Virus record (IMG/VR): IMGVR_UViG_3300042898_003677
Location: 1 to 64,000 of that record
DNA from: a virus
Strand: one strand, 5' to 3'
DNA: 64,000 nt
This document shows, one piece after another, positions 28,801 to 38,372 of the stretch. The position numbers and the translations under genes are program-made. The notes beneath the pieces are model-generated. The model was given only the letters and a program-made list of their open reading frames with translations. It ran no database searches and had not been told where the DNA came from. Within the stretch, counting starts at the first letter, position 1. Each line of letters begins with the position of its first letter.

Positions 28801-31072
28801 AATATTTTTTTCTTGTGTTGAATGTATTAATTCTCGCTCCCATAGGTATACTTGTTGAGTAAGCAAAGAATTTTCTTGGTACTAACTTCACATTTAACAC
28901 CTCATATTTAGAATCAGGTAATCTACTAACTTCAGACTCGGTTGATTTAAATTGATAAATTTCATTAACCTTCTCAACTCTAGTACCCATAGCTTGCGAA
29001 AAAGTTAATGCAACAACACCTTTGTTTGCTTCAGACAATTCTGTATCATCACCCGTTTGATATGGTAATGAACCCTCATTTATTTTTTCAAAATACAATC
29101 CATTATTAGAAAATTGACTTAGTAATGAAAAAGGAACTGAACCATTATCATCTGAAGTATCACCAGGTTTACAATCACACGCAGTACAACCGGGGTATGT
29201 TATCATTGGTAATCTTATAGGACCAAATCTTTTTGATTTAAAATTTTGATAGTTTTGTATCAATCTTATACCTAAAATTAAAAGACCCGCTCCAACAGCC
29301 GCGGACAGAATCATTACACCTATCGCAGGAAAAGCCGCTCCTGCTTGAATAAAGAATGATACTGATAGATAAAAAATTAATCCGATTACAACAGGTGCTA
29401 ATACCCCTGAAATTGCGTTCCAAAGAGACCCCAAAATATTCCATACTACGATTTGTATTGAACCGAATAGTTGGACTATTTGCATCAATATTGCAAATAA
29501 GAAATATATTGCATCAAAGTTTTTAAAACCTTCATTTACGGGAAATTTATTAACTGTTGACGCACATTCATCGTCATCAATTTCTTTAATACCAATAAAT
29601 TTTGCACGATTAGTCCCTCTCTTATATTGGTCAATTAAAGATGATACTGTGTAGACTTTATTAAAATCAAACTCATAAAAAGTATCTTCACAATTTATTG
29701 CCGCAGCCAGTTTCTGATTTTGTATACTTGCAGGAACCGCCTTGTTACCTGTATATCCCGACCATTCTAACCCAAAATAATATGAGCTTTGTAATTCACT
29801 TTCAACTGCGGCTGAAGTGGTATTATATGTCGGGTCTTGGAAAGGATTACTCCACCCATACTCCCTCACATTTGGAACTAAATAATATGGTCTTCTAACT
29901 TTTTCAGTTGCTTGAGGAGATTGTGCCCACTTAACTTTGAATCTATATTTTGCTTTAGTTGGTATTCCGACTGACGGGTCATTTGAAAAAATTCTGCTTC
30001 CGTCTTCAGCGGTTATCACGTAATTTAAATTCATTGGTAACTCAGTAACCCAAGTACCATCTTGGTCAATTACATTACCTGAATTTGGTAATCTATATTC
30101 TTCAAGTACAGGTCTACCTTGGTCATCTTGGAATATAGTTTGTCTCACAGATAATATCTGACCGGGTCCTGATGTTAAATTACAAAGATTGCCTAAATTG
30201 TCTTTTGGTTTACAAGCGGATTGAATCATTCCTGGAGGTCCATCGTTACCAAAGAAAGGCGCAGCAACTCTAAACTTATCTATAGTTGAAACCATAGAAC
30301 CAATAAAAACCGCTGTCGGTTCTATTTCAATATTTGCTTCTTGTCGTAAATCAAAATCAACTCTATTAACGGCAGCAAGACATTGATTTGGGTCACCCCA
30401 AAATGGACTAACGTCAATTACTTTCTGTAATGAAACTATTTGTGGTAATGTATCAATATCTGTAGATGAGTTGAATCTATCTCCCCCAACTTGAGCTTCA
30501 GTTGCCCTACCCATTCTTATAAGGTCTTGAGGTGTGAGTGAGAACTCTCCGATGTCACTCAAATCTAAATCCATCAATATTACTTGGTCTCCTGTAGGAA
30601 CACCAAAAATCATATAGTCACCACTTTCATTTGTGGTTACAGTATATTTGTAATATTTGTCATATAATTGAGCTGCGACAGGGTCTTTTAAAACATCTTC
30701 TCTTGTTGGGAATGTTCCTGTTGCGGCGTGTTTTACGTATTGAGGTTCATAAGGTAATAGATTATACCTATACCCATCAACGTTTTTATCGTTTGGTGTC
30801 GCGTATGAATAAATTTCATAAATTTGGTCATTCACAACATCTTCTTGTGTGACAGGAATGAAAATTGATACTTTAGCGTTTGCTAATCCTAAACCACCAT
30901 TGGCAATAACTCTACCCACAATAACTCCGTATTGTGAGCAGTCTCGACTATAAACGTCATTTTGTGAAATCTGTAATGATAAGATTTCTAAAAAATCAAA
31001 ATCTTGTTCTAATTCTAAGGTGATATGTTTATCGACCCCAACTTCTGTTTTTATCCTATATGACTTTCCCAT
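25853..31072 (-). CDS. Very large baseplate protein with Ig-like domain and membrane-like segment (1739 aa)
   Basis: The N-terminal 170 residues include a carboxypeptidase-regulatory-like beta fold (GVIVGRVIANGG, then NESGDYMIFGVPTG), a domain often used in Bacteroidetes surface proteins. Residues about 520-610 are strongly hydrophobic (FLFAILMQIVQLFG, APVVIGLIFYLSVSFF, GVMILSAAVGAGLLILGIRL) and look like three to four membrane helices, followed by a Cys-rich stretch (YPGCTACDC). The remaining 1100 residues are a long Ser/Asn/Tyr-rich region with no recognised fold. It follows gp6 and begins an operon behind a late motif. By position and size it could be the gp7/gp10-like wedge periphery, but no direct similarity to those proteins is visible. 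The hydrophobic block is odd for a virion protein. Confidence 0.65.
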   Translation of the reverse strand: MGKSYRIKTEVGVDKHITLELEQDFDFLEILSLQISQNDVYSRDCSQYGVIVGRVIANGGLGLANAKVSIFIPVTQEDVVNDQIYEIYSYATPNDKNVDGYRYNLLPYEPQYVKHAATGTFPTREDVLKDPVAAQLYDKYYKYTVTTNESGDYMIFGVPTGDQVILMDLDLSDIGEFSLTPQDLIRMGRATEAQVGGDRFNSSTDIDTLPQIVSLQKVIDVSPFWGDPNQCLAAVNRVDFDLRQEANIEIEPTAVFIGSMVSTIDKFRVAAPFFGNDGPPGMIQSACKPKDNLGNLCNLTSGPGQILSVRQTIFQDDQGRPVLEEYRLPNSGNVIDQDGTWVTELPMNLNYVITAEDGSRIFSNDPSVGIPTKAKYRFKVKWAQSPQATEKVRRPYYLVPNVREYGWSNPFQDPTYNTTSAAVESELQSSYYFGLEWSGYTGNKAVPASIQNQKLAAAINCEDTFYEFDFNKVYTVSSLIDQYKRGTNRAKFIGIKEIDDDECASTVNKFPVNEGFKNFDAIYFLFAILMQIVQLFGSIQIVVWNILGSLWNAISGVLAPVVIGLIFYLSVSFFIQAGAAFPAIGVMILSAAVGAGLLILGIRLIQNYQNFKSKRFGPIRLPMITYPGCTACDCKPGDTSDDNGSVPFSLLSQFSNNGLYFEKINEGSLPYQTGDDTELSEANKGVVALTFSQAMGTRVEKVNEIYQFKSTESEVSRLPDSKYEVLNVKLVPRKFFAYSTSIPMGARINTFNTRKKYFDDINKMSVSFNYTGNTGVNHYDNSLTIVTSTNFETGTLLTFVNPQSSKDVNYLYTGETFDGAYITGISGETLFPSAGPIQIDYATGQFTNSSVTYYLNTGSTETNYKYPMDIEYYQVITAITMSEAFNLSASQGCSTCQTYTITTIEPYTNAPTSTTINYIDCNNTPQTVSLGPTVDDGFGRYDPISMDICACQPPTIDQGSITVVGNCPPPISYGGFVEMLDSSTIIKYNARNLLAWPGNSDGSDLSTKTLKTRDVFSDFDNQYVLILQRGVDPYSPKYTNKYGVGKILGFPNENDIIITGETRINVPIQALNSSSTISVQNHSNQTEIFIPSKFFRAGNDFSGFTSENVGYYSSLDKSTNFGTYFYGPNASSNFSFVTGFFNRPTLSGAQSLTTNSVNNSYSSTPNWARYDNSEDLSGGDYYYTISSEKPNNTSSLYLSFSLLPKFTGTSFNNNIQSKFYNVMRTDRLPSSDYLDGSSWDSIVPVLQQNNGFAIYVLNTDSEDFTTENFSTGFETVEPDIQDLPASTNVLESFDCANMVSLSCYENQGTTFSINPNCPATDVVERGCYVIMPDGPKINGAAIRKDLLAFKEWGLRFRFFYALCRGVLAQTFTNNWINGTLFTVPIQTRPIFNSDNTLDEILYCKEFVYYDKSSANFYMRSSPYSATINRFIGKIPTPLNETGSLNTRNLLFPTTVINLGPKDFIYAELSLEPSMRGYVINQITPSSYGDTSDLVNLFVVSRISNSEYLSKLLTLGNPNGVVNQLFSREERRVDGDLAQLMSINSEFGVVKFSPDAYESTGNTSTSEIQILGAPGSKSVMAVFFSSTTEDLQYKDFITPGRINFRPNPTANAYQYVYGIKSQTVPFYQWRTTTFGGSNTIFGGENNNWATDGSNIQQYKYQSLSRTNPVSPTYFLGSNALTNDLYARGYIYNVDNNGLLSLNAGNYPRTFLVGAPNHFYFGLINGASALDKFKEKYLADE

Positions 31073-31084
31073 TCAGGTTTTATT

Positions 31085-31092
31085 GATAAATA
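31085..31092 (-). promoter_or_regulatory. Putative late promoter motif of the 1739-aa protein operon
   Basis: The coding strand reads CTATTTATCAATAAAA, 12 nt before the ATG at 31072, inside a 93-bp gap after gp6. No clear terminator precedes it. Confidence 0.55.
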
Positions 31093-31165
31093 GTTATTTT
31101 GGAATTTTGAAAAGGAATTCCACACGTATTTAAAAAATAACCTAAACGTAAATTAAATAAACAAG

Positions 31166-33004
31166 TTAAGAGAAGGAAACATTTTGGAAATTCTTAACAC
31201 GAACCTTAATATCTTTTTGTGGGTATCTAATTTGATACACTTGGTTAGGTTCTGCAAATATGGTATCATCTACAGGTCTGATAATTTTTAACTCAGGGTC
31301 AGCATATGCCATCGAAGTTTGTGATGATGAATACTGTGCACCAACTTTGTTTTCAACTATTATTTCAGTTACCGTAATAACACCATTTTGGTTTTGAATA
31401 ATACTTTTTAATTCTGATAGATATACATTCTGACCAAGTTGTCTTACTTGAGGGTTAAAGTAATCTCCAATTTTATTAACAACATCGGTAACAATTTGAC
31501 CTGAGTTTTGAGACGCGTCTAATACAACAAAAACCTCCACAGCCAAATCTATAACTTCGGCAGAACCAACAACTACATAATCATTCATCATTCGATAGTT
31601 TGATAAATAAGTTGCAACATTTTGTCGTAAAGTATTTGATACGAGTGGTGTTAATTTTCCTGAAGTATCATAAGACAATAAGTTAATTTGTATTTTGTTA
31701 TTGTTTTCAGTGATTGATACTTTTGCCGGTGCACCAAACTGACTTGGCATTGTTCTTAAAATTGCTTCGTAGTCATTTACAGTAACCGCTCTTTTTTGTG
31801 CTGCAAAGTTATATGTAACATAGTTTCTAACTTCTTCAACATTTGGCGCATTAGCACCTCCAATAGCCGCTATCGGGTTGGTACATCTTAATGAATTAAT
31901 CACACTACTGTTGGTTTGTTGTGAAGGACCATTAACAAAGAATGATACCGTTCCAACTTGGTTAATAACATTAACCCCCAAGTTAGTTGCAAGTCCACCA
32001 CCAACTCTATACTGAACAAATAAGGTCGTATTAGGAACTAATGTTGAACCTAATGAAAAGTTATTTGATAAAGTTTGTAGGTTAACTGGGACACCTAAAT
32101 TGGTAAAGGCATTTAATTGGTCTTGTGCTGAGGTTGTTCCACCACCAAAGGTCATCTTACAGAAACCTTCAGGTGTAAATTCAGAAATGAATTTGTTATT
32201 AGTTTGTAGATACCTACCTACTTTAATACCCGGGTCGTCTGAAACTTTAGTTGGGTCTTCGATGAAGATTCTATCTTCAGCCAAAGCATCCACCTCATAC
32301 CATCTATTCGCTAAACCTAAAAATTCCGCAGCTGTTGGTGTGTTTGTATAGTTTGTACCATTTTTCAATAATACACTTGTAATACCTAAAACATTCTTAT
32401 CAGGTAAGAATAATTCATAGAACGGTTTTACATCGGCAGGTCCAATAACTTTTTTGAAAACTTTTGTTAATCCATTAACAACTTGTTCTCTTTTAGTAAT
32501 CGTATAGTTAATCAAGTTTCCATTAGCGTCAAAGTTTGGAATCTTGAGTCTATTAGGAAATCCTTGTGAGTTGTATGGTGAAGCGAAATCAATCTCGTAT
32601 TGGTTTTCAAAAACAATACCCGCACCAAAAACTTGGGACCCTCTGTTTAGAATACCCAAATATCTTTCATCTTCTTTGTCACCATATGCTGGTACAGTAA
32701 TTGAGAAATCAACAACTGACACTGAAGGTCTTTGACCTGGAACTTTTAAACCATATGTTCTGGCAATGTTATAAATTGATGAACGTTGTTGTGCATATTG
32801 TAATACAGTTTCTTGTATGCTTCTATCAATATGGTAATGTAGGTTATCGGCAACCGCAGCATTCAAATCTAAGAATACTGAAAATACTGACGCGTCGTTG
32901 AAATCCTGTATTAATTCAGGATAATATGTTCTAACATAATTTTGTAACTCCAGTCTTATACTTTCGTAATCCCTTGAAGTGTATGAGATTTTATTATTTG
33001 CCAT
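31166..33004 (-). CDS. Baseplate wedge protein gp6-like (baseplate J family, 612 aa)
   Basis: The N-terminus (KISYTSRDYESIRLELQNYV, then FNDASVFSVFLDLNAAVADNLHYHIDRSIQETVL) is the hallmark of the T4 gp6/baseplate-J family: a Y-T-S-R-D-Y start, a helix with D-x-x, and a region that arranges wedge dimers. The central part contains beta-type segments and a conserved GGANAPNVEEVRNYV region followed by AVTVNDYEAIL, also typical of baseplate J. Length fits T4 gp6 (660 aa). In the virion gp6 forms the inner baseplate ring joining wedges around the hub. It is encoded directly after gp25, as in many contractile phages. Confidence 0.92.
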   Translation of the reverse strand: MANNKISYTSRDYESIRLELQNYVRTYYPELIQDFNDASVFSVFLDLNAAVADNLHYHIDRSIQETVLQYAQQRSSIYNIARTYGLKVPGQRPSVSVVDFSITVPAYGDKEDERYLGILNRGSQVFGAGIVFENQYEIDFASPYNSQGFPNRLKIPNFDANGNLINYTITKREQVVNGLTKVFKKVIGPADVKPFYELFLPDKNVLGITSVLLKNGTNYTNTPTAAEFLGLANRWYEVDALAEDRIFIEDPTKVSDDPGIKVGRYLQTNNKFISEFTPEGFCKMTFGGGTTSAQDQLNAFTNLGVPVNLQTLSNNFSLGSTLVPNTTLFVQYRVGGGLATNLGVNVINQVGTVSFFVNGPSQQTNSSVINSLRCTNPIAAIGGANAPNVEEVRNYVTYNFAAQKRAVTVNDYEAILRTMPSQFGAPAKVSITENNNKIQINLLSYDTSGKLTPLVSNTLRQNVATYLSNYRMMNDYVVVGSAEVIDLAVEVFVVLDASQNSGQIVTDVVNKIGDYFNPQVRQLGQNVYLSELKSIIQNQNGVITVTEIIVENKVGAQYSSSQTSMAYADPELKIIRPVDDTIFAEPNQVYQIRYPQKDIKVRVKNFQNVSFS

Positions 33005-33010
33005 CTATTC

Positions 33011-33481
33011 TTAAATATTGATAATCACAAAATCACTTTGTGCAAATGCCGTATTATCTACTGCATAATCTATTTTAACTTTTGCGGTATATTCTGATGT
33101 TCCTTTACCAGGTACTTTATAAACGTATTCGTTAGATTGCATTGGTAAATTTTCTCCTCGGGCATATTCAACTTCAACTGTAGGGTCCGCAGGTTCAATT
33201 GAAATATTGTTTATAATTAGGTTCGGCATAAATTGACTAACCGCATCCCTTATGTCTGCCTCAATAGCATCAAAGGTTAAACCATCAAAAGGTTCAAAAA
33301 TAAACTCATATATTCTAGTCCCAAAAGTTGGTAAGTAATACCTTGAACCCTTTCTTGTTAGAATCAAATGCAATAAATCTGAACGTATCTGATTATACTG
33401 CGTCTCTGTCAACAAAAGGTAATCACCCTGAGTTGAGTTTTCAAAAGGGAAATTCAATCCATATGTTAAACCTTCAGCCAT
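33011..33481 (-). CDS. Baseplate wedge protein gp25-like (156 aa)
   Basis: The region SDLLHLILTRKGSRYYLPTFGTRIYEFIFEP, followed by a helix and by PNLIINNISIEP, is the GPW/gp25 signature: an N-terminal helix, then G-x-R-x-x-x-P-x-F-G-x-x-I and a short beta domain. T4 gp25 has 132 residues; the extra residues here are at the C-terminus. gp25 sits at the junction of baseplate wedge and sheath and starts sheath assembly. The gene is the first of its operon, behind a late motif at 33512, and is followed seven bases later by gp6. Confidence 0.9.
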   Translation of the reverse strand: MAEGLTYGLNFPFENSTQGDYLLLTETQYNQIRSDLLHLILTRKGSRYYLPTFGTRIYEFIFEPFDGLTFDAIEADIRDAVSQFMPNLIINNISIEPADPTVEVEYARGENLPMQSNEYVYKVPGKGTSEYTAKVKIDYAVDNTAFAQSDFVIINI

Positions 33482-33511
33482 TCTATACTAATATAAATTG
33501 TAATTATTTCT

Positions 33512-33519
33512 TATAAATA
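33512..33519 (-). promoter_or_regulatory. Putative late promoter motif of the gp25-gp6 operon
   Basis: The coding strand reads TATAGGTATTTATAAGAAA, 30 nt before the ATG at 33481 and just after the nrdA terminator. The surrounding bases are almost the same as at 43012-43019. Confidence 0.6.
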
Positions 33520-33526
33520 CCTATAA

Positions 33527-33556
33527 AATAAAAAATCCCGACATAGTGTCGGGATT
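33527..33556 (-). terminator. Intrinsic terminator after nrdA
   Basis: A perfect 10-bp stem (33534-33543 with 33547-33556) with a 3-nt loop is followed on the minus strand by a run of T. It separates the nucleotide-metabolism genes from the gp25-gp6 operon. Confidence 0.92.
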
Positions 33557-33566
33557 AGTGTCTCGA

Positions 33567-36002
33567 TTAAGATGAACAACCAAAACATTCAAATTCACTA
33601 TTCTCAGGTTTTGGTGGTAGATTCATATTCGAATAATCTACTTTTGGTGTTTCGGGTGTCGCAACCTTTGGTTTTTGAATTTTAGAAATGTCAACCGCCA
33701 AATGTTTAGCCCCCGTAGAAATCGCCTTTGTTCTTACATAGTAACACAAAGTTTTCAAACCTTTCCTCCAAGAGTGGAAATGTGATGATGTGATTTTTGA
33801 TAGAGTTGGGTTACCCATATAAATGTTCATTGATTGTGATTGGTCAATAAACGGACCTCTATCAGCCGCCATATCAATCAACTCTCTTTGTGAAATTTCC
33901 CAAATGGTTTTATATTTTGGAATGAGGTGTTCGATTCTCTTAACCTTTTTGTTATAACTTTTCTCCTCAGGGTCCAAGTAATTGTTAAAGTTAATGTTTT
34001 GAATAGAACCTTCGTTCAAGATAATTTCATTCTTCAACTCTTCACACCAAATACCAATTTTTTCAAAATCACTAATAAGATACTTGTTTACAATCATAAT
34101 CTCACCGCCAACAACTCTTCTATTAAAGATTGCCGAGTGAGCTGGTTCTGTCATTTCATATGAACCTGTAATCTTAGCCGAAGATGCTACAGGCATCTGA
34201 GCAGTAAACAATGAATTACAAACACCCCATTTTGCAACATCATCCTTTAATCCGTTCCAATCCCAAAATCCTGAAAGTTCTTCTTCTTTAAGACCCCACA
34301 TATCAAACTGAAATACTCCTTGTGACATTGGTGAACCTTCAAAAAACTTATATGGCTGGTACTGACCTGTTCTACACAATTCATTACTTTCACTAATAGC
34401 AGCGTAATAGATTGTTTCAAAAATATCTTTATTTAATTGACGTGCTTCCTCTGACGTGAAAATATAATCTAACAAGTAGAATACGTCTGCCAAACCTTGA
34501 GTTCCAATTGCAATTGCTCTCTGTTCCATTCCACCTTTTCTACCTTGTTCAGTTGAATAGTTATTAATGTCAACAACTTTGTTTAGAGCTCTAACAACTT
34601 TTCTTGTTTCATCGTGAAGAAGTCTCAAATCAAACTTACCATCTTTAATGAAATTCTTAAGAACCATAGAAGACAAGGTACAAATTGCCGTTGTGTCCTC
34701 ATCAGTGTATTGGTAAATCTCATTACACAAATTAGATTGTTTTACAACACCAATGTTTTGGTGATTTGTTTTGTTGTTTGCATTGTCTTTAGAAGACAAA
34801 TATGGAACACCCGTCTCAATTTGTGACTCAACAATTTTAGACCAAATTGTTTGTGCCGATACTTTCTTACCCAAACCTAAAGCAACTGCTTTGTTGTAGT
34901 TGTCTTCATATTCTTGACCATAACATTCTTGTAATGGTTTGACACCCGCCTTTAGAATATCATTAGGACAGAACAAATACCAGTCACCATTTGTTTCAAC
35001 CGCTCTCATAAAATTATCAGGAATCCAAAGAGCGGTAAATAAATCACGAGCTCTTAATTCTTCAGCACCTGTGTTCTTCTTGATTTCTAACAAATCAATA
35101 ATGTCTTTGTGCCAAGGTTCAATATAAATTGCCGCGCTACCAGGTCTACGACCTTGTTGATTAAAATATCGTAATGATTCGTTAACAATCTTAAGATACT
35201 TTAATAGACCGCCTGCATATCCACCTGAAGAACTGATACGACTTTCTTTACTTCTAATGTTTGACATACACAAACCAATACCAGCAGCGTCTGAAGAGTA
35301 TGTTGAGATGTCGTTTAACGTTCCTAACAAACCATCTCGTGAGTCGCTATTATTATAATGTAACACACAAGAAGCCAACTGAGGTGTTTTAGTTCCTGAG
35401 TTAATCATAATTGGTGTTGCTGGTGAGATTAACTGATTTGAAAGTGAGTTGTAGTATTCAACCGCTTCTTCAAATGTTCTTGTAACCCACAATGCAACTC
35501 TCATATACATATGTTGTGGTCTTTCTACAACTTTACCTTCAGGTGTTTTCAATAGATACATTTCTTGGAGAGACCTCCAAGCAAAATAATCAAAATTGTA
35601 ATCATTCTCGTGTTTAATAACATCATCAATGTTCTTATCACCATACTTGTCAATAATCTTGATTAACGCATCATTAACCACACCACTGTTATTTAACATT
35701 CTCATAGTTTCTGAAAAACTATCAGAAGTCTCTTTGTGGTATGAAGAGATTGCAACTGAAGATGCAAGTCTTGAGTAATCGTGGTGACTACCTGTGTATG
35801 AGGCAGCAATCTCATAAACCAACTTATCAAGCTCTTTAGTTGTAATATTGCCTTCAGTTGGTACTGAAGTTATAACTTTAATGAAAATTTCATCAGAGTT
35901 TACATTGAGACCTTTAGCAGAACGTTTAATTCTTAGATATATCTTCTGAGGATTAAACGAAGCATCGTCTCCATTTCTTTTTTGGATTTTTAGTGACATC
36001 AT
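33567..36002 (-). CDS. nrdA: Ribonucleoside-diphosphate reductase large subunit, class I (811 aa)
   Basis: It reduces ribonucleotides to deoxyribonucleotides for phage DNA synthesis. The N-terminal 90 residues look like an ATP-cone domain (KIQKRNGDDASF). The active-site landmarks are all present: Cys212 in LASCVL, the N-x-C-x-E triad Asn424/Cys426/Glu428 in SNLCNEI, Cys441 in AICTL, a Tyr-Tyr pair in TLCYYVRT for radical transfer and a C-terminal Cys-x-x-Cys (ECFGCSS) that reloads the active site. The length is that of cellular and phage class I enzymes. It lies 16 bp after nrdB and ends at a strong terminator. Two Met codons are adjacent at the start; the first is taken. Confidence 0.97.
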   Translation of the reverse strand: MMSLKIQKRNGDDASFNPQKIYLRIKRSAKGLNVNSDEIFIKVITSVPTEGNITTKELDKLVYEIAASYTGSHHDYSRLASSVAISSYHKETSDSFSETMRMLNNSGVVNDALIKIIDKYGDKNIDDVIKHENDYNFDYFAWRSLQEMYLLKTPEGKVVERPQHMYMRVALWVTRTFEEAVEYYNSLSNQLISPATPIMINSGTKTPQLASCVLHYNNSDSRDGLLGTLNDISTYSSDAAGIGLCMSNIRSKESRISSSGGYAGGLLKYLKIVNESLRYFNQQGRRPGSAAIYIEPWHKDIIDLLEIKKNTGAEELRARDLFTALWIPDNFMRAVETNGDWYLFCPNDILKAGVKPLQECYGQEYEDNYNKAVALGLGKKVSAQTIWSKIVESQIETGVPYLSSKDNANNKTNHQNIGVVKQSNLCNEIYQYTDEDTTAICTLSSMVLKNFIKDGKFDLRLLHDETRKVVRALNKVVDINNYSTEQGRKGGMEQRAIAIGTQGLADVFYLLDYIFTSEEARQLNKDIFETIYYAAISESNELCRTGQYQPYKFFEGSPMSQGVFQFDMWGLKEEELSGFWDWNGLKDDVAKWGVCNSLFTAQMPVASSAKITGSYEMTEPAHSAIFNRRVVGGEIMIVNKYLISDFEKIGIWCEELKNEIILNEGSIQNINFNNYLDPEEKSYNKKVKRIEHLIPKYKTIWEISQRELIDMAADRGPFIDQSQSMNIYMGNPTLSKITSSHFHSWRKGLKTLCYYVRTKAISTGAKHLAVDISKIQKPKVATPETPKVDYSNMNLPPKPENSEFECFGCSS

Positions 36003-36018
36003 AATTCTACAAATTTAA

Positions 36019-36966
36019 TTAAAAATCGTCAGTAAACGAAATTGTTTCATTTAATTTAGCTTTTTGGTACTCCACAGTTCGTGATTCGAAGAAGTTACCT
36101 TTTGTTTCAACAGCAATCTGTTCCATAAATTTAAAAGGTTGTTCAACATTAAACTCCTTCTTACATCCTAATTTAACCAATAAACCATCAACAACAAACT
36201 CAAGATATTGTTTCATAAGATTTGAATTCATACCAATTAATGAAACAGGTAGTGATTCAGTAATAAACTCTTTTTCAATCTCAAGAGCCGACAATAAAAT
36301 CTCTTTAATTCTTTTTTCACTTGGTTTGTTTTCTACGTGATTATTCAACAAGTGAATTGCGAAATCACAATGTAGGTTTTCGTCTTTAAAAATCAAAGCA
36401 TTTGCATTACATAAACCTTGCATAATACCTCTTGATTTCAACCAAAAAATAGAACAAAATGAACCTGAAAAGAAAATACCTTCAACCGCCGCAAACGCAA
36501 CAAGTCTTTCTTGGAAAGAAGCATTTTTAATCCAATTCAACGCCCAATTAGCCTTTTTCTGAACTGCAGGTAATCTATCAATAGCGTTGAAACACTCATC
36601 TTTTTCATCAGGACTTGATACGTATGTATCAATCAATAATGAATACATTAAGGAGTGAATGTTCTCCATCATAATTTGAAAACCGTAAAAGAATTTTGCT
36701 TCAGGGTACTGAACTTCTTTAATAAAGTTTTCCGCCAAGTTTTCATTTACGATTCCATCAGAAGCCGCAAAGAACGATAAAATATTTTTAATAAAGTATT
36801 GTTCATTCTCTGAAAGGTTCTCCCAATCTCGTATATCGTTTGACAAGTCAACTTCCTCAGCAGTCCAAAAAGCTGCTTGGTGTTGTTTGTAATACTCCCA
36901 AATATCATTATACTGAATTGGGAAAATAACAAATCTGTTAGGGTTTTCTATTAATATCTTTTCCAT
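36019..36966 (-). CDS. nrdB: Ribonucleoside-diphosphate reductase small subunit, class I (315 aa)
   Basis: It forms the di-metal tyrosyl-radical subunit that works with the large subunit. All the expected ligands are seen: Asp70 (FFAASDG), Glu101 and His104 with radical Tyr108 (ENIHSLMY), Glu162 (AVEGIFFSG), Glu196 and His199 (KDENLHCDF). Because the radical Tyr is kept, a standard Fe or Mn tyrosyl enzyme is expected. The length is near that of other phage R2 proteins. The gene order nrdB-nrdA is the reverse of the common bacterial order. It starts 8 bp after the helicase gene, so the three are probably cotranscribed. Confidence 0.97.
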   Translation of the reverse strand: MEKILIENPNRFVIFPIQYNDIWEYYKQHQAAFWTAEEVDLSNDIRDWENLSENEQYFIKNILSFFAASDGIVNENLAENFIKEVQYPEAKFFYGFQIMMENIHSLMYSLLIDTYVSSPDEKDECFNAIDRLPAVQKKANWALNWIKNASFQERLVAFAAVEGIFFSGSFCSIFWLKSRGIMQGLCNANALIFKDENLHCDFAIHLLNNHVENKPSEKRIKEILLSALEIEKEFITESLPVSLIGMNSNLMKQYLEFVVDGLLVKLGCKKEFNVEQPFKFMEQIAVETKGNFFESRTVEYQKAKLNETISFTDDF

Positions 36967-36974
36967 AATTTAAA

Positions 36975-38354
36975 TTAAGCTTGTTTTTGTTGTTCTCTTT
37001 GTTTTCTCTTGTCCAAGAGTTCTTTAACTCTGTCTTTTCTCTTTTCTTCTTGTTGTTCTTCAAATCCTAAGAATGTTGTTGAAGACTCAGTGTCAATAAT
37101 AATCAATTCATTATCGAACTTACAATTTTCAAACACAATACCGTCAGAACCAATTCTTGACTTTGTGATTGCAATTGTTGCTAATTTCATTTCTTTTTGT
37201 TGTAATGTCTTCGCAACTGATATAATCACGTGACCTACTTGTGCCTTCTTGATTGACCCACCCATTTGGTCTGTAGTTACAACTTCAGAAGATATTGATG
37301 AACGGTTACCTTGAGTTGCGGTCCAACCAGCAATATTCATTTCGTGACACATTGCCTCAAAGTGTCTCATAACCGAACCTTCAGCCTTCCACTCATCATT
37401 TCTAAGATTGTCAGGAACAACACAGTCAATGTAATCCAAAGTAACCATATCAATCTTAGTACCATCAGCAACCATCTTACGAATTTGATTTTTAATCTGA
37501 TTCATAGTCATAGTATCTGAAGGTAACTTCTTCAATATTAGTTTGTTTGGCATTGAGTTCTGTACTTCTTGTACCTTTTCAATAACCTCATCTTTTCTTG
37601 TTGCGAGATTATCAGGTTCAATACCAGTCCAAATGGTAAAATGTTTTCTCTGAATAATTTTTGGGTTATCCTCGAAGAATATTTGAAGTACGTTGTATCC
37701 CATATTGAATGCACTGTTTGCAATTTTGGTAAGAATAGTTGTCTTACCAACACCTGTAGGTGCTAAGATAACACCAATTTCTCCTTTTGCCAAACCTCCT
37801 TTTAACAATCTGTCAATACCAGGTATTCCAATAGGAATTGGGTGTCTAAAATCATCATTTAAGACATCATCTAAACCAGAGAAAATTTCAATGACACCAG
37901 TCTCTCTTTCACCCACTTGTAAAGCTTGTCTAACCAAACCTTCAACTTTATCATACGATTCGAAGTCCCCCTCGTTGATAATCTTTTGGGCTTTATTCAT
38001 TACCTTCTGTAACTCTTGTTGTTTACAGAATTTTAACGCCTTTTCTTGTACAAACACAGCACCTTCAAATGGTGCCTCTTGGACTTTTTTCAAAGTATCC
38101 AAGAGGATTTTTAATACCATTTCTACTGAAGTTTCCGCCTTAGCGATTTGTTCAAGAGTTTCAAAAGATGGTGTAGACTGGTATTTGGCATAATACTCTC
38201 TAACCATCGTAATGATAAGTTTAAAGTAATTGTTATCAAAATAGGTGGGCTCTATCACATCCACAATGGACTGTGCGAATTCTTTGTCTACGATAATTTG
38301 GTTGAGTAATTGTATTTGAAACGTGTTTCCTAGATATTCGAAATTCTTATTCAT
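36975..38354 (-). CDS. Replicative DNA helicase, DnaB/T4 gp41 type (459 aa)
   Basis: It is the hexameric helicase that should open the phage replication fork. The N-terminal 140 residues resemble the DnaB N-terminal domain (FAQSIVDVIEPTYF). The RecA-like C-terminal domain starts with PIGIPGIDRLLKGGLAKGE, followed by Walker A APTGVGKTT (residues 198-206), Walker B-like MVTLDYIDCV and the SAGG-like segment DQMGGSIKKAQVGHVIISVAK. It is a helicase without a fused primase; no primase is seen in this window. It is followed at once by nrdB. Confidence 0.92.
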   Translation of the reverse strand: MNKNFEYLGNTFQIQLLNQIIVDKEFAQSIVDVIEPTYFDNNYFKLIITMVREYYAKYQSTPSFETLEQIAKAETSVEMVLKILLDTLKKVQEAPFEGAVFVQEKALKFCKQQELQKVMNKAQKIINEGDFESYDKVEGLVRQALQVGERETGVIEIFSGLDDVLNDDFRHPIPIGIPGIDRLLKGGLAKGEIGVILAPTGVGKTTILTKIANSAFNMGYNVLQIFFEDNPKIIQRKHFTIWTGIEPDNLATRKDEVIEKVQEVQNSMPNKLILKKLPSDTMTMNQIKNQIRKMVADGTKIDMVTLDYIDCVVPDNLRNDEWKAEGSVMRHFEAMCHEMNIAGWTATQGNRSSISSEVVTTDQMGGSIKKAQVGHVIISVAKTLQQKEMKLATIAITKSRIGSDGIVFENCKFDNELIIIDTESSTTFLGFEEQQEEKRKDRVKELLDKRKQREQQKQA

Positions 38355-38372
38355 ATAGAGCTTTAGAGTATT

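Noticed and set aside
37693-38193. Rightward 166-codon frame opposite the helicase gene
   Set aside because: It lies wholly within the helicase gene whose product has all family motifs.
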